DNA of 64,000 bases from Nonomuraea helvata (GCF_039535785.1 NZ_BAAAXV010000001.1:310001-374000); one strand, 5' to 3'. Positions 8,780 through 17,439 are shown, counted from the first letter of the stretch. Notes: generated by a model from the sequence alone, not told the origin. A program made the numbers and translations.

Positions 8780-8947
8780 TCAGGAGTAGAAGTGCATGGC
8801 GATGGCCAGCCCGACCACGTGGGTGAGCACCACCACAACGAGCAGAGAGACGAACACGAACTTGGCCGGGCCGTGCTCGAAGTGCTTGCCCTCCTTCAAG
8901 GGACGCAGCTCGGCCTGGCGCTCCTCCAGCGGCTTGCGGTGAAACAC
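8780..8947 (-). CDS. Small single-helix membrane protein of unknown function
   Basis: 55 residues from GTG at 8947, chosen because GGAAGGA lies 7 nt upstream; a TTG 15 codons further upstream has no ribosome-binding site. A charged N-terminal half (RKPLEERQAELRPLKEGKHFEHG) is followed by one C-terminal transmembrane helix (FVFVSLLVVVVLTHVVGLAIAM). It is divergent from an OhrR-like regulator and shares the operator region with it, so it may be controlled by it. Family not recognised. Confidence 0.6.
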   Translation of the reverse strand: MFHRKPLEERQAELRPLKEGKHFEHGPAKFVFVSLLVVVVLTHVVGLAIAMHFYS

Positions 8948-9010
8948 GAAGACATCCTTCCGACGCCGGCTCCCAGGTGATTTGCCTGGCAACTATTTGT
9001 AGGCTATTAG

Positions 9011-9022
9011 TTTGTACACAAA
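9011..9022. promoter_or_regulatory. Candidate MarR/OhrR operator (TTTGT-AC-ACAAA)
   Basis: A perfect 5-bp inverted repeat with 2-bp spacer in the AT-rich gap between the divergent small membrane protein and the OhrR-like gene. It lies 35 bp before the regulator start. Confidence 0.45.
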
Positions 9023-9056
9023 GTAAGTTACCAGGCGCAGCGGGAGGTGCCTGCAC

Positions 9057-9530
9057 ATGGAGCCTGTGAGAGAGGCAACAGATCTTCTGGCGCTGGACCG
9101 GCAGGTCTGCTTCGCCTTGAGCATCGCCTCGCGCAGCGTGATCGGCCTGTACCGGCCGCTGCTCCAGCCCATGGGGCTGACCCACCCGCAATACCTGGCC
9201 ATGCTCGCGCTCTGGCAGTACGAGCCCCTGTCGGTCAAGGAGCTGGGCGAGCTGCTGCGGCTCGACCCGGGCACCCTGTCCCCCCTGCTCAAGCGGCTGC
9301 AGGCCCTCGGCTACATCCATCGCGAACGCAACAGCAAGGACGAGCGCGCCCTGGCCGTGACTCTCACTCCCGCCGGCAGGGAGCTGAGAGCGCAGGCGGA
9401 GAAGATCCCGCCCGCCATCGTGGCCCGTCTCGGCATGGACATCGACGAGCTACAGGGCCTGCACCAGGTGCTGATGCGGGTGATCGCGGCGACACGTGAC
9501 GCCGACGACCCGCAGCCGCAGGACGACTGA
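9057..9530 (+). CDS. MarR-family regulator of the OhrR (peroxide-sensing) type
   Basis: 157 residues, ATG start. The sequence LALDRQVCFALSIASRSVIGLYRPLL followed by MGLTHPQYLAMLALW is the OhrR signature. Cys18 corresponds to the reactive cysteine that organic hydroperoxides or hypochlorite oxidise, releasing the repressor from DNA. The winged helix is around residues 55-100 (SVKELGELLRLDPGTLSPLLKRLQ). OhrR is normally next to its target ohr peroxidase gene; none is seen here. The downstream flank is occupied by an insertion sequence 8 bp after the stop, so the original neighbour may have been displaced. Confidence 0.85.
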   Translation: MEPVREATDLLALDRQVCFALSIASRSVIGLYRPLLQPMGLTHPQYLAMLALWQYEPLSVKELGELLRLDPGTLSPLLKRLQALGYIHRERNSKDERALAVTLTPAGRELRAQAEKIPPAIVARLGMDIDELQGLHQVLMRVIAATRDADDPQPQDD

Positions 9531-9538
9531 GGCCCTAG

Positions 9539-9550
9539 GTGACTGGTGTT
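9539..9550 (+). repeat. Left terminal inverted repeat of the IS1182-like element
   Basis: GTGACTGGTGTT, immediately after CTAG. It pairs with 11436-11447 with two mismatches. Confidence 0.7.
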
Positions 9551-9630
9551 TTTGATCTATCTCGCGTCGGTCTCGCCTGTTGTGCCATGGTGATCGGTGT
9601 TGGTCACCGGGAGCGGGGAGAGACCGAGCG

Positions 9631-11253
9631 ATGGCAGTGGGCCAGACTCCGATGCAGCCGGGGTTGCTGTCCTCCACGGTGAGTTTTGTCGAGGGTCGGC
9701 TGGCGCCGAACTCGATCTACACGGTGCTGCACCGTGAGTGCCGGAATCTGTTTCCGGACGAGATGTTCGCCGACCTGTTCGCTGAGGATGGGCGCCGGTC
9801 GGTGCCGCCGATGATCGTGGCGGTGGTGATGGTGCTGCAGCGGCTGGAGGGGCTGTCGGATCGCGAGGCGGTGGATCGGTTCGCCTTCGATGTGCGGTGG
9901 AAGTACGCCGCCGGCGGGCTGGACTTCGACCATCCAGGGTTCGTGCACACCGTGCTGGTGGACATGCGGGCCCGGCTGGCCGCCTCCGACCGGCCAGACC
10001 GGATCTTCGAGCGGACCGTGGAGGTGGCCGCCCGGGCCGGGCTGATCGGCCGCAAGCGGGTGCTGGACTCGGCACCGATCTATGATGCGGTGGCCACCCA
10101 GGACACCATCACGCTGATCCGCTCGGCGATCCGGGGCGTGCTGCGCGCCTCCGACCGGGAGTTGCGGGTCGCGCTGCGGGCGGTGATCTCCAGCGGGGAC
10201 GCCTACACCGATCTCGGTAAGCCGGTCATCGACTGGACCGAACAAGCGGAGCGGGAGGCGCTGATCGACTCGCGGGCCCGCGATGGGTTCGCGCTGCTAG
10301 CCGTGCTGGACGGACGGAAGGTGGCTGAGGAGGTCGATCAGGCGGCACGATTGCTGGCCACCGTGCTCGGCCAGGACCTGCAGCACGGCGAGGACGGGGT
10401 GTTTCGGATCGCCCGCAAGGTGGCCAAGGACCGTGTCATCTCCACCGTCGATGCCGAGGCGCGACACGGCCGCAAGACGGTGGAGCGCTCGTTCGACGGA
10501 TACAAAGGCCACATCGCCGAAGACCCCGACAGCGAGATCATCACTGCCACCCGGGTGACGGCAGGCAACGTGGGCGATGCCGAACCGGCCGCCGAACTCC
10601 TGGCTGACCTCCTGTCCGAGCAGGCCGAGCACGCCGAGCAGGCCGAGCAGGCCGAGCAGGCCGAGCACGCCGAGCAGGCCGAGCAGGCCGAGGTTTATGG
10701 TGATGCCGCCTACGGCACCGGGCCGATGCTTGCCAAGCTCGACCGGGCTCAAATCGAGGCGATGGTCAAGACGCAGCCCTCCAGCGCGCCCGGAGGTCGC
10801 TTCACCAAGGATGCCTTCACCGTCGATCTGGAGGCCGGGCGGGTGATCTGCCCGAACCAGATCGTCAAGGAGATCCGCTGGCATCGCAATGGCAGTGGCG
10901 TGGCGGCCTTCGGCTCCGCATGCGCGGGATGCCCGCTCCGGGAGCGGTGCACCACCGCCAAGGACGGCCGCGACATCAACCTCAGCCCGCACGAGGCACA
11001 CTTGGCCCGGGGCCGGGCCAACAGTGCCGATCCCGGCTGGCTGGCCCGATACCGCGCCACCCGGCCCAAGGTCGAACGCAAGATCGCGCATCTGATGCGG
11101 CGACGGCATGGCGGACGCCGCGCCCGCATGCGCGGCACCGCCAAAGTCGACGCGGACTTTTCTTTGCTGGCCGCCGCTGTCAACCTGGCACGCCTGGCGG
11201 TGCTCGGCGTTACTTCCACCTCAACCGGGCGATGGGCAGCGACAATGGCCTGA
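9631..11253 (+). CDS. IS1182-family DDE transposase
   Basis: 540 residues from ATG at 9631, preceded by GGGGAG; the open frame extends 17 codons further upstream. The N-terminal region (FVEGRLAPNSIYTVLHRECRNLFPDEMFADLFAEDGR) is typical of IS1182/IS5-like transposases. Acidic catalytic residues are visible in KRVLDSAPIYD, in EVYGDAAYGTG and in the late helix KVERKIAHLMRRRHGGRRARMRG. A zinc-ribbon-like CAGCPLRERC stretch precedes that helix. No stop or frameshift interrupts it, so it may be active. The spacer before the second Asp carries a 9-bp tandem repeat (10618-10689). Confidence 0.92.
   Translation: MAVGQTPMQPGLLSSTVSFVEGRLAPNSIYTVLHRECRNLFPDEMFADLFAEDGRRSVPPMIVAVVMVLQRLEGLSDREAVDRFAFDVRWKYAAGGLDFDHPGFVHTVLVDMRARLAASDRPDRIFERTVEVAARAGLIGRKRVLDSAPIYDAVATQDTITLIRSAIRGVLRASDRELRVALRAVISSGDAYTDLGKPVIDWTEQAEREALIDSRARDGFALLAVLDGRKVAEEVDQAARLLATVLGQDLQHGEDGVFRIARKVAKDRVISTVDAEARHGRKTVERSFDGYKGHIAEDPDSEIITATRVTAGNVGDAEPAAELLADLLSEQAEHAEQAEQAEQAEHAEQAEQAEVYGDAAYGTGPMLAKLDRAQIEAMVKTQPSSAPGGRFTKDAFTVDLEAGRVICPNQIVKEIRWHRNGSGVAAFGSACAGCPLRERCTTAKDGRDINLSPHEAHLARGRANSADPGWLARYRATRPKVERKIAHLMRRRHGGRRARMRGTAKVDADFSLLAAAVNLARLAVLGVTSTSTGRWAATMA
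10618..10689 (+). repeat. In-frame 9-bp minisatellite, eight units, inside the transposase
   Basis: Eight units of GAGCA(G/C)GCC encode Glu-Gln-Ala or Glu-His-Ala triplets just before the second catalytic Asp region. Being a multiple of three it can expand or contract without frameshift. Confidence 0.9.
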
Positions 11254-11435
11254 CCAGGGAGAACAACCGCACGCCACGGTTACGGAAGGCCAGCGGACAC
11301 CCTTCGGAACCCCTGTGGATAACTCGGCAGAGCAGGGCTGACCCGAACCCCGCAAAGGCCGGGCCACCCAAGCTCGATCACAGGCCCGGCTCAGCAGATC
11401 GCGATCGAGATTCAACCGGCCGGGATCGACCGCTT

Positions 11436-11447
11436 AACACCAGCGAC
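11436..11447 (-). repeat. Right terminal inverted repeat of the IS1182-like element
   Basis: On the minus strand it reads GTCGCTGGTGTT, matching the left end at 10 of 12 positions, and is followed on the plus strand by CTAG. Confidence 0.7.
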
Positions 11448-11963
11448 CTAGAAGAGGAAGCCGCCCGGACGGCCGTTGCGGTCGGCGATCAGGCCGGCCA
11501 GGGTGGCGACGGCGATCTCCGGTGGCGTGCGCGAGCCGATGTTGAGCCCGATGGGCCGGTGCACCCGGGCGATCTCCTCCGGCGGCACGCCGAGGTCGGC
11601 CAGCGCCCGCACGTGCGGTGCCACGTGGCGGGCGCTGCCCATGATGCCGATCCACCGGACAGGGAACTTGAGCACGTCGCGGAGAACGGGCCCGATCTCC
11701 TCGCGGTGATGGTCGGTGAGCACCACATCGGCCGCGGCGTCGAGATAGTCGCCGAGCTCGGTCACCACGGTGAACCCCTCGACGCGGCGCTCAGGGTCGG
11801 GCTCCAGGAGGATCGGGCGGAAGCCGAGCTCGGCCCCGAACCTCAGCAGGCAGTCGGCCACCGGAGAGGCGAAGACGGCGACCAGCGTCCGCCCGGCGAG
11901 CTCGCCGGGAGCCTCGTGATGGGCCACCTCACACGCCGGGTCCTCGTCATGGGTGTGGGTCAT
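11448..11963 (-). CDS. XdhC Rossmann-domain protein (molybdenum-enzyme maturation type)
   Basis: 171 residues from ATG at 11963 (MTHTHDEDP); the frame is open further upstream but that part is not protein-like. It matches the C-terminal Rossmann half of XdhC/CoxF proteins: LVAVFASPVADCLLRFGAELGF, then DVVLTDHHREE, WIGIMGSARH and the terminal RPIGLNIGSRTPPEIAVATLAGLIADRNGR. Full XdhC proteins (about 300 residues) deliver and sulfurate the molybdenum cofactor of xanthine-dehydrogenase-type enzymes. No such enzyme is encoded nearby. The TAG stop lies within the CTAG target of the adjacent insertion sequence, so the original C-terminus may have been slightly longer. Confidence 0.85.
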   Translation of the reverse strand: MTHTHDEDPACEVAHHEAPGELAGRTLVAVFASPVADCLLRFGAELGFRPILLEPDPERRVEGFTVVTELGDYLDAAADVVLTDHHREEIGPVLRDVLKFPVRWIGIMGSARHVAPHVRALADLGVPPEEIARVHRPIGLNIGSRTPPEIAVATLAGLIADRNGRPGGFLF

Positions 11964-12028
11964 ATCCGCAGTCTGACATGACCGCGGTGAAGCCGCCTCC
12001 GATCGGGTGAGGACGGCAACCCGGCGCC

Positions 12029-12763
12029 CTAGGCGTGGTTCGCGACGTGTTTGTCGAAGAAGTCGAAGGTGCGCTGCCACGCGTCGTCCGCCGCGGCGCG
12101 GACGAGGCCGTGACGCAGCGGGAACAGCGCGAGTTTCGCGACGGGGTGGTGGCCGTCGGTCATGAAGGAGTGCCCGGCGTCCGGATAGATCTCGACGTCG
12201 TGCTCGATGCCGAGTGCCCCCATGTGCTCCCGCAGCCGCCTGCCGTGCGGGCCGAAGCCTTGGTCACGGCCGCCGTAGGAGCCCACGACCGGGCACACCG
12301 ACCGCAGCTCTTCCCGGTCATGGGGAACCGCGCCGTAGTTCACCGACGCGGCTCGCACACCGGGCGGCGCGCTCGCCGCGTATGCGAGGGCGAACCCGCC
12401 GCCCATGCAGAATCCGATCACCCCGAGCCGATCAGCGTCGACGTCTTCGCGGCCGGCCAGCCACCGCCGGGTCGCGTCGATGTCGGCGGCCGGCCGGCCC
12501 GGCTTACCGGTGACGAACTGGTGCATGGCCCGCGACAGACACCCGACCCTGGTGCCGTGGCTGTACAGATCCGGAAGCACCGCCGCGTAGCCACGTTCGG
12601 CGAACAGGTCAACCACATCCAGCATGTCCGGTTCGACGCCGTAGATTTCGTGCACCACCACGACCCCCGGCCATCCGGCCGCGGGCGCGGTCCCGCCAGG
12701 CAGTGCCAACGTCCCCGCCAGCGAACTGGCGTCGGGCAGCGAAATGCGCACGTCTTTTCTCAT
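12029..12763 (-). CDS. Dienelactone hydrolase family protein
   Basis: 244 residues from ATG at 12763, preceded by AAAGGAG. Alpha/beta hydrolase fold with the DLH nucleophile elbow GFCMGGG (Cys119), a following Asp (GSYGGRDQGFGPH) and His (PDAGHSFM), giving the Cys-Asp-His triad. The family hydrolyses dienelactones or related esters in aromatic catabolism, but many members act on other small esters. Cytoplasmic, apparently monocistronic. Substrate unknown. Confidence 0.9.
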   Translation of the reverse strand: MRKDVRISLPDASSLAGTLALPGGTAPAAGWPGVVVVHEIYGVEPDMLDVVDLFAERGYAAVLPDLYSHGTRVGCLSRAMHQFVTGKPGRPAADIDATRRWLAGREDVDADRLGVIGFCMGGGFALAYAASAPPGVRAASVNYGAVPHDREELRSVCPVVGSYGGRDQGFGPHGRRLREHMGALGIEHDVEIYPDAGHSFMTDGHHPVAKLALFPLRHGLVRAAADDAWQRTFDFFDKHVANHA

Positions 12764-12963
12764 CAGCACTCCTTTAGCCGCTTTCCCAAACGAAACGCAA
12801 CGTAGCGGAGTTCGAGCGGCCCAGGGGCATGAAATTTTCACCGCGTGCGCCGTCGGCCTCCCTGGTCAGCCGCGCGTTCCCGCACCGCGAGCGTCACCTC
12901 GAGCGCGTTCGCCGTGAGCGACGGCCTGACCACCCGGATGCCCGGCACGTACTGACGAGGCAG

Positions 12964-13001
12964 CCCCGGCGATCCGGCGCGATCGCGCCGGATCGCCGGG
13001 G
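12964..13001. terminator. Strong hairpin terminator downstream of the arabinoside operon
   Basis: Perfect 17-bp arms (12964-12980 and 12985-13001) with a GATC loop, 5 bp beyond the stop of the secreted glycosidase gene. No T tract. Confidence 0.75.
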
Positions 13002-13006
13002 TCAGG

Positions 13007-14704
13007 TCAGGTGAGCTGGATGTAGTCGAGCTCGGCGTATCCCGTGCCGCCCGCGAAGTACGGCGAGCCCTTGGCCAGGCGGATCACGTTGTAGCCGGCC
13101 TTGAGCGTGACGGTGGTGCTGACCGTGGCGCCGAACTGCCCCCAGCCCGAGGTGGGCGGGTAGCTGACGGTGCTCCACGAGCCGCCGTTGTAGGCCAGCC
13201 CCTGGGTCGCCGTGGCGCCGGTGCCGTTGGCGTACCCGATGGTCATCGTGTACGAGCGCGCGGTGGGCATGTTCACCACGAAGTCGACGTAGCTGTCGGT
13301 GCGCGGCGTGCCCGAGTTGTCGATCCGGCCGACGTAGCCGCCGTCCGACGCGCTGGAGGCGCTCAGCCGCTGGGCGCGGAACACGGAGGCGTTCTCGGCC
13401 TCGTACCGCTGCTGGTAGGAGGGCACCCCACTGGCCGGCTCGACGGTGAGCTGGTATCCGCTGGTGGCGACCATGTTGGGCACGGACACGCTGAGCTGCC
13501 CGCCGCTGACCGTCCGGGTCGTCGTGGAGATCGTGGTGGGCGCGGTGACCGCGGTGAAGCGGCCACTGGACGGGGTGGACGAGAGCGTGACGCGGACGCT
13601 GGAGCCAAGTGCGCCGAGGCCGGTGAGGTTGACGGTGTTGGTGCCGGACTCGTTGCCGAACACCACGTTGACGGTCTTGCGGGTGCCGTCGTAGGAGGCG
13701 AACCCGTCCAGCCCGGTCTGCGTGGTGGACGTCGTCGTCACCATGTTCCCGGCCATGTCGCCGTACCACTTGTACAGCCACCAGGTGCCGGTGGGCTGGC
13801 TGTTGTTGACGACCAGGCCGTTCATGGTGCCGTACTCGTACCAGAAGGCCCGGTGCGCGGACTCCACGCCGCCGCGCTCGAACTTGGCGACGTAGCTGGC
13901 GATCCGGCCGGGGACGTCCACCTCGCCGGTGGCGGCGTACTCGTTGATGGAGATGCGGCGCGGGCTGATGCCGAGCGAGGCCTCCAGGTTGCGGTAGTCG
14001 GCGATGTCGCCGGCGATCCTGGCGGGGTCCACCAGCTCGTGCCAGCAGATGATGTCGGGCAGCGTGCCGGTGTTCTTGGCGTTGGTGAGGAACGACTGCA
14101 TCCACGAGCGGTTGTACGTGGCGGTGCTGGGGCCGACGACGGGCGTCAGCGTGTCGAGCGCGCGCACCGCGCGGTACGTGCGCACCCAGCCGTCGTTGAA
14201 GGCGCCCGCGGCGGAGGTGTTCCACGTCCAGTCGGGCTCGTTCCAGAGCTCCCAGCCGAGGATGTTCGTGACCGTGGTGGCCGACAGCCGGGCGTTGACC
14301 ATGGTGTTGACCTTGGCCAGCCAGTCGTTCCAGCTCACCCACCTGTACGGGAAGTTGGGATAGATGTCCGGCATCCGGATGAACTCGCCCGCCCCGACCC
14401 GGGTGGCCTGCGGCGCCACCAGCAGGGAGTCGCCGCCGGGCGGCTGGCCGTTGGGGCGCTGGCCGACGCCCGGCGCGGGCTGGGTGAGGGAGTTCACCTT
14501 GATCGGGAGGAGGGTGGAGTCGGCCGGACGGGAGTTCTCGGCCAGGCCGTACAGGCCGCCGGAGGCGACGTGGGTGACCGGCCTGAACGGCTGCGCGACG
14601 TTGACGGTCAGCGTCGCGCCCGCCGCCGCGGCCGGGGGCGCGGTGGTCACCAGGGCGGTGGCCGTGGTGACCAGGGCTAAGGCGAGCACTCGGATTCGGG
14701 ACAT
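13007..14704 (-). CDS. Secreted clan-A glycoside hydrolase (GH39-like) with C-terminal CBM35/CBM6-like module
   Basis: 565 residues from ATG at 14704; the frame stays open upstream into GH127 antisense sequence. A signal peptide ends near PPAAAAGA. The TIM-barrel region has GWELWNEPDWTW, giving the usual acid/base Glu, and SINEYA, giving the usual nucleophile Glu, as in GH39/GH5-like enzymes. A beta-sandwich follows. The last 130 residues (QRYEAENASVF ... GYNVIRLAKGS ... AELDYIQLT) look like a CBM35/CBM6 carbohydrate-binding module. Last gene of the operon with the intracellular GH127, so it likely releases beta-L-arabinose-containing oligosaccharides outside the cell. GH family number is uncertain. 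Confidence 0.85.
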   Translation of the reverse strand: MSRIRVLALALVTTATALVTTAPPAAAAGATLTVNVAQPFRPVTHVASGGLYGLAENSRPADSTLLPIKVNSLTQPAPGVGQRPNGQPPGGDSLLVAPQATRVGAGEFIRMPDIYPNFPYRWVSWNDWLAKVNTMVNARLSATTVTNILGWELWNEPDWTWNTSAAGAFNDGWVRTYRAVRALDTLTPVVGPSTATYNRSWMQSFLTNAKNTGTLPDIICWHELVDPARIAGDIADYRNLEASLGISPRRISINEYAATGEVDVPGRIASYVAKFERGGVESAHRAFWYEYGTMNGLVVNNSQPTGTWWLYKWYGDMAGNMVTTTSTTQTGLDGFASYDGTRKTVNVVFGNESGTNTVNLTGLGALGSSVRVTLSSTPSSGRFTAVTAPTTISTTTRTVSGGQLSVSVPNMVATSGYQLTVEPASGVPSYQQRYEAENASVFRAQRLSASSASDGGYVGRIDNSGTPRTDSYVDFVVNMPTARSYTMTIGYANGTGATATQGLAYNGGSWSTVSYPPTSGWGQFGATVSTTVTLKAGYNVIRLAKGSPYFAGGTGYAELDYIQLT

Positions 14705-14708
14705 CGTG

Positions 14709-16598
14709 TCACTCCTTGTCGATGGGCAACCAGATGCGCATGCTCGACGGGCCGCGATGGGCCCATGAGTGGTACGGCCGCAGCGGCACGTCGATCCACT
14801 CGACGTCCGCCGCGGAGGCGGCCGTGGCGGCACGGGAGTACGCCCACGGCCGGTCGGGGGGTGCGGCCAGGCGGCCGCGGACCCGGGCGCCGCCGGGCTC
14901 GGCACGCGGACCGGACAGGGGGTCGATCGCCAGGGCGTCGAGCCCGCCGGGATGCGGGAGGTCGTGCGACTCGGCGCACAGGACCTCCGGGCCGCGCTCG
15001 ACGGCGACGCAGCCGCGTACGGCGTCGATGCGAGGGTCCGGCCAGGTGAAGCGGGGCTCCATCGGGAGTTCGAGCGTGATGACCTCGCCCGCGCGGAAGT
15101 CCCGCCGCACCGTGGCCATGCCCGGTTCGACCGCTCGCGCCCGCCCCTCATCGGCGAGCGTGGCCCCGGCGGCCCAGGCGGGGACCCGCAGGGCGAGCGT
15201 CCAGAGTCCGTCGTCCAGGATCCGGACGCGGACGGTGCCGCTCTCCGGATAGTCGGTCTCGACCTTTACCGCTGCCCGCCGCCCGTCCGGCAGCTCGGCG
15301 CGGATGGTCGAAGCTGCGTACTGGTGGATCTGGAGGCCGTCGTCGTCGGCGGTGGCGAGGTAGCCCTGCAGGCCGGCCAGGGTGCGGGCGACGTTGGTGG
15401 GGCAGCAGGAGACGTCGAACCAGGCGGCCCTGACGCCGGCCTCGGCGCGCGGGCTGACCTCGGCCGCGTCCGCCGGCCTGCCCGGGGAGCGCTGGTGCAG
15501 GGGGTTGGCGTAGAAGAACGCCCGGCCGTCGGGGCTCGGGGAGGTCGCGATGACGTTGTAGAGCGTGCGCTCGATCAGGTCGGTGTAGCGGACGTCGCCG
15601 GTGGCGAGGTGCAGGCGCCAGGAGACCATGATCGAGGCGACGCCGGCGCACGTCTCGCAGTAGGCCCGGTCCGGCGGCAGCTCCCAGTCCTCGCCGAAGC
15701 CCTCGTCCTGGTGGCGCGAGCCCATGCCGCCCGTGATGTAGGTGCGGCGCGCGACCGAGCGCTCCCACTGCCGCTCCACGGCACGCAGCAGCTCGTCGTC
15801 GCCGCGCTCGACGGCCACGTCCACGGCCGCGGCGGTCAGGTAGAGCGCGCGGACGGCGTGGCCGCGCCACACGTCGGCCTCCCGGATCGGGATGTCGTCC
15901 TGGAAGTACGCGCGTCCCAGCGGGATGTCCCTGAGCGTGCCGTGCCCGCGGCGGTCGAGGAAGAGGCGGGCCTGCTCGACGTAGCGTTCCTCCCCCAGCG
16001 CCCGGCCGAGTTCGGCGAGGCCTACCTCGATCTCCGGGTGCCCGCAGATGCCGGGCACGCCGTCCGGGCCGAAGGTGCGGCACACGTGGTCGGCGGCCTG
16101 CCGCGCGACCCGTACCAGCTCGTCCTCGCCGTACGTGCGCAGCCGGGCCACCGCGGCCTGCAGGAGGTGCCCGGTGTTGTAGAGCTCGTGGCCCATCTCC
16201 AGGTCGCTGTAGCGCGGCTGCTGCTCGCCGTGCCCGAAGCAGGTGTTGAGGTACCCGTCCGGGTCCTGGGCGCGGGCGACGCGCGCGGTGAGCCGCTTGA
16301 TCGCCGCCTCCGCCTCCGGGTCGCCGGTACGGCCCCACTCCCAGGACAGGGCCTCCAGCAGCTTGTAGACCTCCGAGTCGGAGAACGACCAGCCGGGACG
16401 GTCGGGCGCGGTCGTCCCCTCGGCGACGCGGTCGAAGTTGGCCAGCCAGCCGAGGCGCTCCATCCACGACTCGCAGTGGGCGAGCGTGGCCGTGGCGTTC
16501 ACGGCCTGCCGGCTCCCCCAGAACCCTCCGGTGATGGAGACCTGCGCGAGCCCGAGAGGGCGCACCCGGCCCTGCGACGGCAGCACGGGGCTGGTCAT
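14709..16598 (-). CDS. GH127 beta-L-arabinofuranosidase (DUF1680 family)
   Basis: 629 residues, no signal peptide. The zinc site known from Bifidobacterium HypBA1 is visible: Glu315 and Cys317 in YCETCAG, and Cys398-Cys399 in DVSCCPTN. By alignment from memory the first of the paired cysteines is the nucleophile, and Glu299 (HQDEGFGED) lies at the acid/base spacing, 16 residues before Glu315. It removes terminal beta-L-arabinofuranose from imported oligosaccharides. It sits 28 bp after the permease gene and 4 bp before the secreted glycosidase, so all are co-transcribed. Confidence 0.93.
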   Translation of the reverse strand: MTSPVLPSQGRVRPLGLAQVSITGGFWGSRQAVNATATLAHCESWMERLGWLANFDRVAEGTTAPDRPGWSFSDSEVYKLLEALSWEWGRTGDPEAEAAIKRLTARVARAQDPDGYLNTCFGHGEQQPRYSDLEMGHELYNTGHLLQAAVARLRTYGEDELVRVARQAADHVCRTFGPDGVPGICGHPEIEVGLAELGRALGEERYVEQARLFLDRRGHGTLRDIPLGRAYFQDDIPIREADVWRGHAVRALYLTAAAVDVAVERGDDELLRAVERQWERSVARRTYITGGMGSRHQDEGFGEDWELPPDRAYCETCAGVASIMVSWRLHLATGDVRYTDLIERTLYNVIATSPSPDGRAFFYANPLHQRSPGRPADAAEVSPRAEAGVRAAWFDVSCCPTNVARTLAGLQGYLATADDDGLQIHQYAASTIRAELPDGRRAAVKVETDYPESGTVRVRILDDGLWTLALRVPAWAAGATLADEGRARAVEPGMATVRRDFRAGEVITLELPMEPRFTWPDPRIDAVRGCVAVERGPEVLCAESHDLPHPGGLDALAIDPLSGPRAEPGGARVRGRLAAPPDRPWAYSRAATAASAADVEWIDVPLRPYHSWAHRGPSSMRIWLPIDKE

Positions 16599-16626
16599 GT
16601 GGTGAACCTTTCGACGAATGGGTGTT

Positions 16627-17439
16627 TCAGTCCTTCACGGCGCCCGCGGTGACCCCGGCGGCGATGTAGCGCTGCGCGAGGACCAGGAGGAAGGCCGCGG
16701 GGATGGACGCGATCACGGCGGTCGCCATGATCGAGTTCCACTGCGTGGTGTTGTTGCCGATGTAGCGGAAGATGCCGAGCGTGATCGGGATCACGTCGCT
16801 GTTGCGGTTGAGGGTCGAGGCGAAGATGAAGTCCGACCACGCCCACAGGAACGCGAAGAGCGAGACCGTGATCACCGAGTTGCGGCTCAGCGGCAGGATG
16901 ATCGACCGGAACGTGCGCCAGGTGCTCGCCCCGTCGATCTGCGCCGCGGCCATGAGCTCGCCGGGGATGCTCGCCATGAACGCCCGGAAGAGCAGCACTC
17001 CGAACGGCACGGCCAGCGTCGAGTCGGCGACGATCAGGCCCGGCACGGTGTTGAGCATCCCGAGCCTGATGTAGATCGCGTAGAAGCCCATGGCCATGAC
17101 GACGCCGGGGATCATCTGCGCGACGAGGAGCAGGAAGTCCATCCCGCGCGCGCCGAGCGGGCGCAGCCTGGCCAGCGAGAACCCCGCAGGAAGGGCCACG
17201 ACCAGCGTGAGCGCGACGGTGCCGAGGCCGATGAACAGGCTCGTGGCCAGGGCCGGCAGCTGCTGGGCGAACGCCGCCGCGTACCCCTCGAACGTGGGGT
17301 TCCACGGGAACCAGTGCGGCGGGTCCGCGCGCAGGTCGCCCGTCCTGGTGAGCGAGACGTTGAACATCCAGTAGACCGGGAAGAGCATCAGCCCGACGAG
17401 CACGACGCCCACCGCGGTCTTCCAGGGAAAGGTCTTCAT
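16627..17439 (-). CDS. Sugar ABC transporter permease (MalG type), arabinoside locus
   Basis: 270 residues from ATG at 17439, which overlaps the previous gene's TGA as ATGA. Six membrane segments; the EAA-type loop reads AAAQIDGASTWRTFRSIILPL. Works with the permease encoded before it and the lipoprotein at 18382-19689; the ATPase must be supplied from elsewhere. Confidence 0.93.
   Translation of the reverse strand: MKTFPWKTAVGVVLVGLMLFPVYWMFNVSLTRTGDLRADPPHWFPWNPTFEGYAAAFAQQLPALATSLFIGLGTVALTLVVALPAGFSLARLRPLGARGMDFLLLVAQMIPGVVMAMGFYAIYIRLGMLNTVPGLIVADSTLAVPFGVLLFRAFMASIPGELMAAAQIDGASTWRTFRSIILPLSRNSVITVSLFAFLWAWSDFIFASTLNRNSDVIPITLGIFRYIGNNTTQWNSIMATAVIASIPAAFLLVLAQRYIAAGVTAGAVKD

Larger units (their letters stand above)
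9539..11447 (+). mobile_element. Complete IS1182-family insertion sequence in a CTAG target
   Basis: The element is 1,909 bp long. Its ends are GTGACTGGTGTT on the left and the complement of GTCGCTGGTGTT on the right (10 of 12 matching). CTAG stands on both sides (9535-9538 and 11448-11451), either a 4-bp target duplication or part of the inverted repeat, since CTAG is itself palindromic. It carries one intact transposase gene. About 190 bp after the transposase is non-coding. The right CTAG contains the stop codon of the convergent XdhC-domain gene. Confidence 0.82.

Noticed and set aside
10618..10689. Repeat array as a CRISPR
   Set aside because: Units are 9 bp, contiguous, without spacers and in frame within a transposase gene.
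11448..11963. XdhC-domain gene as a fragment truncated by the insertion sequence
   Set aside because: The protein ends just after the conserved GLIADRNGR segment where XdhC domains normally end, so at most a few residues were altered; kept as an intact single-domain gene.
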